A stretch of 11,892 bases of DNA, taken from positions 1 to 11,892 of the forward strand of contig JAQXNP010000140.1 in assembly GCA_029098065.1 (NCBI GenBank), given 5' to 3'. Under the pieces are notes generated by a model. That model did not search any database and had not been told where the DNA came from. It worked only from the letters and a program-made list of their open reading frames with translations. Of this stretch, positions 8,453 to 11,892 are shown in pieces. Every line of letters starts with the position of its first letter. Position 1 is the stretch's first letter. The stretch is from Clostridiales bacterium. Its GTDB lineage: Bacteria > Bacillota > Clostridia > Oscillospirales > Oscillospiraceae. The translations under genes were made by a program, and so were the position numbers.

Positions 8453-9253
8453 TTAGTGTCCCTCCTGCCACTCGCCCTCAAATACGGTGACGGCGGGGCC
8501 GGTCATATAAATATGGCTGTCAGTCTCATTCCAGCGGATATGCAGATCTCCGCCGAGCAGGTGCACGGTAACCTCACGGTCTCCCTTCCCGGCTATGACG
8601 GCGGCGACAGCAGCGGCACAGGCCCCGGTACCGCAGGCCAGAGTCTCCCCGCTCCCCCGCTCCCAAACCCGCATATTGAAATGAGTCCGGTCGATCATCT
8701 CAATGAACTCCGTGTTCGTGCGGTTTGGAAAAGCCGGATGATGCTCAAACCTGGGACCGATAGACGATAAGTCCAGTTCCTTGATATTCTCTAAAAAAGT
8801 AACTGCGTGCGGGTTACCCATGGAAACGGGATAAACAAGATATTCCCCGCCCAGGATATCCAGCGTCCGGGGCTTCTCCGGAACCGGGATCCCCATGTCC
8901 ACAGTCACCAGATCCACCACTCCATTCCGCACTGACAGCTTCAGGTTTTTGATTCCCGCCAGTGTTTCAATGGAGAGATCCGTTTTCTGAGTCAGGTGCT
9001 TTTCATAGACAAATTTACCCACACACCGGATGCCATTTCCGCACATCTCCCCTTCGGAGCCATCCGCGTTAAACATCCGCATCCGGAAATCAGCCCGCTC
9101 CGATGAGCAGATACAGATCAGTCCATCACTTCCGACCCCAAAATGCCGGTCGGATACCTCTCGTGCCAGGCCGGGCAGGTCCTCCGGCACATACCGGGTG
9201 CAGTCCAGATAGACATAGTCGTTGCCCAGGCCCTGCATCTTGGTAAAATGCAT
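8453..9253 (-). CDS. dapF: Diaminopimelate epimerase
   Basis: A 266-residue protein of normal DapF length. It interconverts LL- and meso-diaminopimelate without a cofactor, using two cysteines as acid and base; meso-DAP is both a peptidoglycan cross-link residue and the lysine precursor. Both active-site motifs are intact: MCGNGIRC (Cys71) and ACGTGAC (Cys207). Other family marks are [12 protein letters not shown] at 6-17, [11 protein letters not shown] at 36-46, MGNPHAV at 145-151 and ERGSGET at 198-204. The start at 9253 (MHFTKMQG) is favoured over an in-frame ATG at 9280 because GGGAGG lies 9 bases ahead and the protein then begins as other DapF proteins do. It is the first gene after the terminator behind the ANTAR gene and leads into dapL after 13 bp. 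I found no convincing -35/-10 pair right upstream, so expression may depend on readthrough of the upstream terminator or on a non-consensus promoter. Confidence 0.96.
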   Translation of the reverse strand: MHFTKMQGLGNDYVYLDCTRYVPEDLPGLAREVSDRHFGVGSDGLICICSSERADFRMRMFNADGSEGEMCGNGIRCVGKFVYEKHLTQKTDLSIETLAGIKNLKLSVRNGVVDLVTVDMGIPVPEKPRTLDILGGEYLVYPVSMGNPHAVTFLENIKELDLSSIGPRFEHHPAFPNRTNTEFIEMIDRTHFNMRVWERGSGETLACGTGACAAAVAAVIAGKGDREVTVHLLGGDLHIRWNETDSHIYMTGPAVTVFEGEWQEGH

Positions 9254-9349
9254 CTGAATATTCCTCCCTTGGAAGTTCAAATGTTCCGATGAGCGGCAGC
9301 GCTTTCGTCCGTCAAGGGATCAAGTGTGTTTTCCGCCTGTTTGGAGAGC

Positions 9350-9379
9350 CTGCCGCCTTTCGGGTGAAAAAGGCGGCAG
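9350..9379 (-). other. Alternative hairpin overlapping the terminator upstream of dapF
   Basis: CTGCCGCCTTT (9350-9360) is a perfect 11-bp complement of AAAGGCGGCAG (9369-9379), with an 8-base loop. The second arm is shared with the terminator at 9367-9405, so only one of the two hairpins can form in a given RNA. In the minus-strand transcript the terminator arm pair is made first; this hairpin would form in RNA that has passed it, near the 5' side of the dapF message. It could be part of an attenuator or a 5'-stabilising/processing structure. Confidence 0.55.
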
Positions 9380-9405
9380 TCAAGCCGTGTCTGCTGACTG
9401 CCGCC
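9367..9405 (-). terminator. Rho-independent terminator behind the ANTAR gene
   Basis: On the minus strand, GGCGGCAGTCA and TGACTGCCGCC (positions 9395-9405 and 9372-9382) form a perfect 11-bp stem with a 12-base loop, followed at once by five T residues (9371-9367). This is a textbook intrinsic terminator. It lies about 50 bp after the stop of the ANTAR regulator and about 115 bp ahead of dapF, so it separates glnA-ANTAR from dapF-dapL-gltB-gltD unless it is antiterminated. Confidence 0.88.
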
Positions 9406-9457
9406 GAGGGGCGATCATGCCGGAAAGACCGCCTCGTCTTTTCGCTGATGCACTTTG

Positions 9458-10000
9458 TTACAATGTCCAGGTCCCATCGATCACCATCTGGGCCGTTTGG
9501 ATCAGTTTGGCCCCGGAGTCCATGCTCTTCTTCTGCAGAAACCGGTGAGCCTGTTCCTCCGTCATACCATTGCGGTCCATGAGGATTGCCTTTGCCTCCT
9601 CAATGACAGCCCGTTCCTCAGCAGAGCGCTGAGGCCGGACAAATTTCTCCAGGCGGTGACCCACCTGCAGCAACATGCGCACTGAGGAAATCAAATCATT
9701 TCGGGAAGCCGGGGCGGACAGCTGAAAAATCTCATCATTATTGATCAGGTTCAGCATATTCTGCACTGCCACTATCAACATCGAGCAGGCAGGCGGCAGA
9801 TCTTCAAACAGGGTCTCTGCTGTCTCATCTTTCAGCTTGTAACCACAGACAACCATTGAAACATGCTGCTTGTTGACCACACGTTTTACCTCGGCAGCGG
9901 AGTGACACACCAAGCAGCAGGCCAAACCGGCAGTCTCAATGATTTCCCGGACCCGGGCCATTGTTTTCTCGCTCTCAAATGCGAGGATCACCTTTTCCAT
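9458..10000 (-). CDS. ANTAR-domain RNA-binding regulator with degenerate receiver domain
   Basis: A 180-residue cytosolic protein. The C-terminal part (about 122-178) is an ANTAR domain: RSAEERAVIEEAKAILMDR, then GMTEEQAHRFLQ, then a third helix with IQTAQMVI. ANTAR proteins such as AmiR, NasR and EutV bind paired RNA hairpins and prevent transcription termination. The N-terminal part (about 1-115) has receiver-like spacing, but the phosphoacceptor position is Gly (VVCGYKL, Gly53) and the conserved Lys-Pro is Ala-Pro (SAPAS, residue 96), so control by aspartyl phosphorylation is unlikely. The segment from 105 to 130 is probably a coiled-coil linker. The gene is 48 bp behind glnA and ahead of gltBD; from memory, a glnA-ANTAR-GOGAT arrangement is known in solventogenic clostridia, where the regulator is called NitR. 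It probably controls nitrogen-assimilation transcripts. Its ribosome binding site (AAGGAGT, 8 bases before the ATG) is inside a hairpin, suggesting autoregulation. Confidence 0.9.
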   Translation of the reverse strand: MEKVILAFESEKTMARVREIIETAGLACCLVCHSAAEVKRVVNKQHVSMVVCGYKLKDETAETLFEDLPPACSMLIVAVQNMLNLINNDEIFQLSAPASRNDLISSVRMLLQVGHRLEKFVRPQRSAEERAVIEEAKAILMDRNGMTEEQAHRFLQKKSMDSGAKLIQTAQMVIDGTWTL

Positions 10001-10008
10001 CTTCGCTC

Positions 10009-10058
10009 ACTCCTTCTCATTAAGGAGTCTATTTTTCAATACTGCCAATTAGTAATTG
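10009..10058 (-). promoter_or_regulatory. Candidate ANTAR-type paired hairpins at the glnA/ANTAR junction; second hairpin buries the ribosome binding site
   Basis: On the minus strand, hairpin 2 is ACTCCTT - AATGAG - AAGGAGT (10028 to 10009): a perfect 7-bp stem with a six-base loop that has A at position 1 and G at position 4, the pattern I recall for ANTAR RNA targets. Its 3' arm AAGGAGT is the Shine-Dalgarno of the ANTAR gene. Eight bases upstream, hairpin 1 (10058 to 10037) pairs CAA with TTG and TACT with AGTA, with one bulged T and a seven-base loop AATTGGC; it spans the glnA stop codon. Hairpin 1 departs from the usual six-base loop. No U-tract follows, so any control would act on translation or RNA stability and not on termination. 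Functional reading is inference. Confidence 0.5.
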
Positions 10059-11380
10059 ATGATGTACTTCTCGCGCTCCCAGGAACTGACGCGGGTCCGA
10101 TACTCATCCCACTCTTTCATCTTGCCCTCGATGTAGTTCTCAGACACATGCTCGCCCAGAGTGCTCATGACCAGTTCATCCGCCTGCATGGCCTTGATGG
10201 CTTCTTCCAGAGAGCCGGGCAGAGAATCGATGCCAGCAGCTTTACGGGCAGCGTCGTCCATCTGGAAAATGTTCTCCGTGATCTCATCGGGAGGAGTCAG
10301 TCCCTTCTCAATACCGTCCAGACCAGCGGCCAGCAGGACAGCCAACTCCAGATAGGGGTTGCAGCAGGGATCGGGGCAACGCAACTCAACGCGGGTGCCC
10401 ATACCACGGGAGGCGGGAATCCGGATCAGTGCGGAACGGTTGGAGGCGGACCAGGCCAGATAGCAGGGGGCCTCGTAACCGGGAACCAGGCGCTTATAGG
10501 AGTTGACAAGGGGATTGGTGATGGCCGCGAAGCCCTTCACGTGAGCAAGAAGGCCGGCGATAAAGCTGTAGCACTCCTTGGACAGACCCCGGGGATCAGA
10601 GGGATCGGCAAAAACATTCTTACCGTCCTTAAAGAGGGACATATTGGTGTGCATGCCGGAACCATTCACCCCGAAGATGGGCTTAGGCATAAAGGTGGCG
10701 TGGAGGCCGTTCTTCTGAGCCAGAGTCTTGACCGCGAGCTTAAAGGTCATGATGTTATCGGCGGTACGCAGGGCGTCAGCGTACTTGAAGTCAATCTCGT
10801 GCTGGCCCTGAGCGACCTCGTGGTGGCTGGCCTCGATCTCAAAGCCCATCTGCTCCAGCGCCAGGCAGATCTCGCGACGGGTACCCTCGCCGTGATCCAG
10901 GGGGCCCAGATCAAAATAGCCGGCCTCATCGTTGGTCTTGGTGGTAGGCTTTCCCTCTTCATCGGTCTGGAACAGGAAGAACTCCGCCTCAGGTCCCACG
11001 TTAAAGGCATCATATCCCATCTTCTTGGCCTTGTCCAGCACCTTTTTCAGCACGCCGCGGGGATCGCCCACGAAGGGAGTTCCGTCAGGATTGTAGATGT
11101 CGCAGATGAGCCGGGCAACCTTGCCGTGAGCGGGGCGCCAGGGAAAGACCGTGAAGGAATCCAGATCGGGATAGAGATACTGATCGGACTCATTGATGCG
11201 GACAAAGCCCTCGATGGAGGAACCGTCCAGCATGATCTCATTATTGACCGCCTTCTCAATCTGGGAGGCAGTGATAGCCACGTTCTTCAGCTGACCGAAG
11301 ATATCGGTGAACTGCATCCGAATAAACTCGATATCCTCTTCCTTTACGATGCGAATAATGTCTTCTTTGGTGTAAGCCAT
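10049..11380 (-). CDS. glnA: Glutamine synthetase type I (GSI-alpha)
   Basis: A 443-residue protein that makes glutamine from glutamate, ammonium and ATP, normally as a cytosolic dodecamer. Diagnostic segments: [11 protein letters not shown] at 24-34, [11 protein letters not shown] at 52-62, GPEAEFFLF at 129-137 and HEIDFKY at 194-200 (metal and substrate acids), VNGSGMHTN at 238-246, the [17 protein letters not shown] active-site region at 289-305 and NRSALIRIP at 314-322 (ATP site). The length and lack of the extra segment place it in the alpha subtype of Firmicutes. Arg61 and Glu303 match Arg62 and Glu304 of the Bacillus subtilis enzyme, which mediate glutamine feedback inhibition, so it is probably feedback-controlled. 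The ATG at 11380 ([12 protein letters not shown]) follows AGGAAAGGGGAG. The frame is open further upstream to 11566, but that stretch contains the promoter and leader terminator and is not coding. No glnR or tnrA homologue is in the window; the ANTAR gene follows. Confidence 0.98.
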   Translation of the reverse strand: MAYTKEDIIRIVKEEDIEFIRMQFTDIFGQLKNVAITASQIEKAVNNEIMLDGSSIEGFVRINESDQYLYPDLDSFTVFPWRPAHGKVARLICDIYNPDGTPFVGDPRGVLKKVLDKAKKMGYDAFNVGPEAEFFLFQTDEEGKPTTKTNDEAGYFDLGPLDHGEGTRREICLALEQMGFEIEASHHEVAQGQHEIDFKYADALRTADNIMTFKLAVKTLAQKNGLHATFMPKPIFGVNGSGMHTNMSLFKDGKNVFADPSDPRGLSKECYSFIAGLLAHVKGFAAITNPLVNSYKRLVPGYEAPCYLAWSASNRSALIRIPASRGMGTRVELRCPDPCCNPYLELAVLLAAGLDGIEKGLTPPDEITENIFQMDDAARKAAGIDSLPGSLEEAIKAMQADELVMSTLGEHVSENYIEGKMKEWDEYRTRVSSWEREKYIINY

Positions 11381-11432
11381 AAGTAGGGCTCCCCTTTCCT
11401 CTTTGAAATCGCCGGAGGTAAATTGGTTTAGA

Positions 11433-11476
11433 GTAAAAGAAGAAGGCGCTCCGCCCATACAGGTCGGAACGCCTTC
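11433..11476 (-). terminator. Terminator hairpin in the glnA leader (attenuator candidate)
   Basis: On the minus strand GAAGGCGTTCCG (11476-11465) pairs with CGGAGCGCCTTC (11453-11442): 12 bp including one U-G wobble, with an 11-base loop. It is followed by TTCTTTTAC, a T-rich run. It lies between the glnA promoter and the glnA start codon, about 60 bp ahead of the ATG, so transcripts from that promoter must pass it. The left arm is shared with an alternative hairpin at 11463-11485. Confidence 0.75.
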
Positions 11477-11485
11477 GTTCTCAAC
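11463..11485 (-). promoter_or_regulatory. Possible antiterminator hairpin in the glnA leader
   Basis: On the minus strand GTTG-A-GAACG (11485-11476), loop AAGG, CGTTC-CGAC (11471-11463) forms nine base pairs (one U-G) with a single bulged A. It uses the same bases as the left arm of the leader terminator, so forming it would block termination. It begins only a few bases after the predicted transcription start. The loop is four bases (six if the closing G-C pair is open: GAAGGC) and does not match the A1/G4 rule of known ANTAR targets, so the trigger is unclear. Confidence 0.4.
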
Positions 11486-11495
11486 TGATATTGTG

Positions 11496-11524
11496 AGTAT
11501 AAGGTTTTTGACCGCCGGTGTCAA
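11496..11524 (-). promoter_or_regulatory. Sigma-A type promoter for glnA
   Basis: On the minus strand there is a perfect -35 TTGACA (11524-11519), a 17-base spacer and a -10 TATACT (11501-11496), one mismatch from consensus. The start of transcription should be near 11489-11491, giving a leader of about 110 bases that contains the terminator described separately. A promoter this strong followed by a terminator fits regulation after initiation. Confidence 0.85.
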
Positions 11525-11643
11525 GGCTTTCTTCAAAAGGAAATCCATCTTTGTGGCAAACAGCAAGGGGCGGCCTCCGACGCGCTTGACCCTTTATGCA
11601 ATTTGAAGATAGCCAGCCTGCAAAAGCAGCGGAGTCATTGGCC

Positions 11644-11892
11644 TCAGGTCCCCTGGAGTTTAATGCTTTCTTCTGTTTTCGCTTCCCCCGGCTCCTGCGC
11701 GCTCAGAGCACGGTAGGTGGAACGGATGGCCGCCGCCGCCACAAGAAACGTCAGCACGTCAGAGACCGGCATGGAGTAGAGCACACCGTCAAGTCCGAAG
11801 AAAATAGGGAGGATCAGGGCAAAACCCACGCCGAACACCACCTCACGAATCAGAGAGATAACTGTTGACAGCAGGGCTTTTCCGATGGACTG
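11644..11892 (-). CDS. MATE-family efflux protein, C-terminal end (5' part outside window)
   Basis: Only the last 82 residues are present; the frame runs off the right window edge and ends with TGA at 11644-11646. The segment begins QSIGKALLSTVISLIREVVF and continues with GVGFALILPIFFGLDGVLYSMPVSDVLTFLVAAAAIR, two hydrophobic spans separated by the FFGLDGV-x-x-x-x-P-x-x-D turn that is typical of the last two helices of MATE (multidrug and toxin extrusion) transporters. A charged cytosolic tail (EPGEAKTEESIKLQGT) follows. MATE proteins export cationic or other small molecules in exchange for Na+ or H+; the substrate cannot be told from this end. It is on the same strand as glnA but 263 bp away, and glnA has its own promoter, so the two are probably separate units. 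An ATG inside the fragment is not the start because coding continues upstream. Confidence 0.8.
   Translation of the reverse strand, partial: QSIGKALLSTVISLIREVVFGVGFALILPIFFGLDGVLYSMPVSDVLTFLVAAAAIRSTYRALSAQEPGEAKTEESIKLQGT

Noticed and set aside
8440..8481. Longer DapL starting at 8481
   Set aside because: It would overlap the dapF coding end and has no family match; the ATG at 8439 with AAAAGGAGGGG is better.
9254..9349. Promoter for dapF, for example TTGACG or TTGATC as -35
   Set aside because: At 16-18 base spacing the -10 candidates (TCATCG, GCTGCC) are poor, so no promoter is annotated.
9863..11386. A 507-codon plus-strand open frame opposite glnA
   Set aside because: Antisense shadow of the well-conserved glnA; no recognisable domain and no ribosome binding site of note.
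11381..11566. In-frame N-terminal extension of GlnA starting at 11566
   Set aside because: The extension covers the consensus promoter and the leader terminator, and the ATG at 11380 has a good ribosome binding site and matches the family N-terminus.
11597..11643. Hairpin (CTGC-TTTT-GCAG with outer GCCA/TGGC) behind the MATE gene as its terminator
   Set aside because: The stem is short, interrupted by an uneven internal loop, and no T-run follows; I cannot support it as a terminator.

Overview
The window looks like chromosomal DNA from a GC-rich, low-GC-phylum relative (class Clostridia, most like Oscillospiraceae such as Flavonifractor, Oscillibacter or Intestinimonas). The evidence is a GSI-alpha type glutamine synthetase of 443 residues, an ANTAR-domain regulator directly behind glnA, the DapL aminotransferase route to diaminopimelate, strong purine-rich ribosome binding sites and a clostridial type of tandem peptidoglycan-binding protein. 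The genus is an inference; nothing in the window fixes it.

Layout. Positions 2-1052 (plus strand) hold two tightly packed peptidoglycan-binding-domain proteins, the first cut by the left window edge. They converge on a bidirectional-looking hairpin terminator at 1089-1127. Everything else is on the minus strand. In transcription order from the right edge these are: the C-terminal end of a MATE-family efflux protein (11644-11892); a 263-bp gap with a near-consensus promoter and a leader terminator; glnA (10049-11380); an ANTAR-domain RNA-binding regulator (9458-10000); a strong terminator with an overlapping alternative hairpin; dapF (8453-9253); dapL (7222-8439); gltB (2599-7137), interrupted by one in-frame amber codon; and gltD (1142-2599). 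There is no gene-free stretch above 300 bases.

How the genes fit together. GlnA and GltBD form the GS-GOGAT ammonium assimilation cycle. DapL uses glutamate as amino donor and releases 2-oxoglutarate, which GltBD turns back into glutamate; DapF then makes meso-diaminopimelate for peptidoglycan and lysine. The ANTAR protein, whose receiver-like domain lacks the phosphoacceptor Asp and the conserved Lys, is the likely RNA-level regulator. Three places carry RNA structures suited to such control: the glnA leader (terminator with a mutually exclusive hairpin), the glnA/ANTAR junction (two adjacent hairpins, the second with a six-base loop carrying A at position 1 and G at position 4 and burying the Shine-Dalgarno of the ANTAR gene), and the ANTAR-dapF gap (three-arm terminator/alternative hairpin).

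Most notable points: the single-base amber lesion inside the FMN domain of gltB, and the cluster of candidate ANTAR-type regulatory RNAs. No phage, insertion sequence, CRISPR array, tRNA or rRNA was seen.
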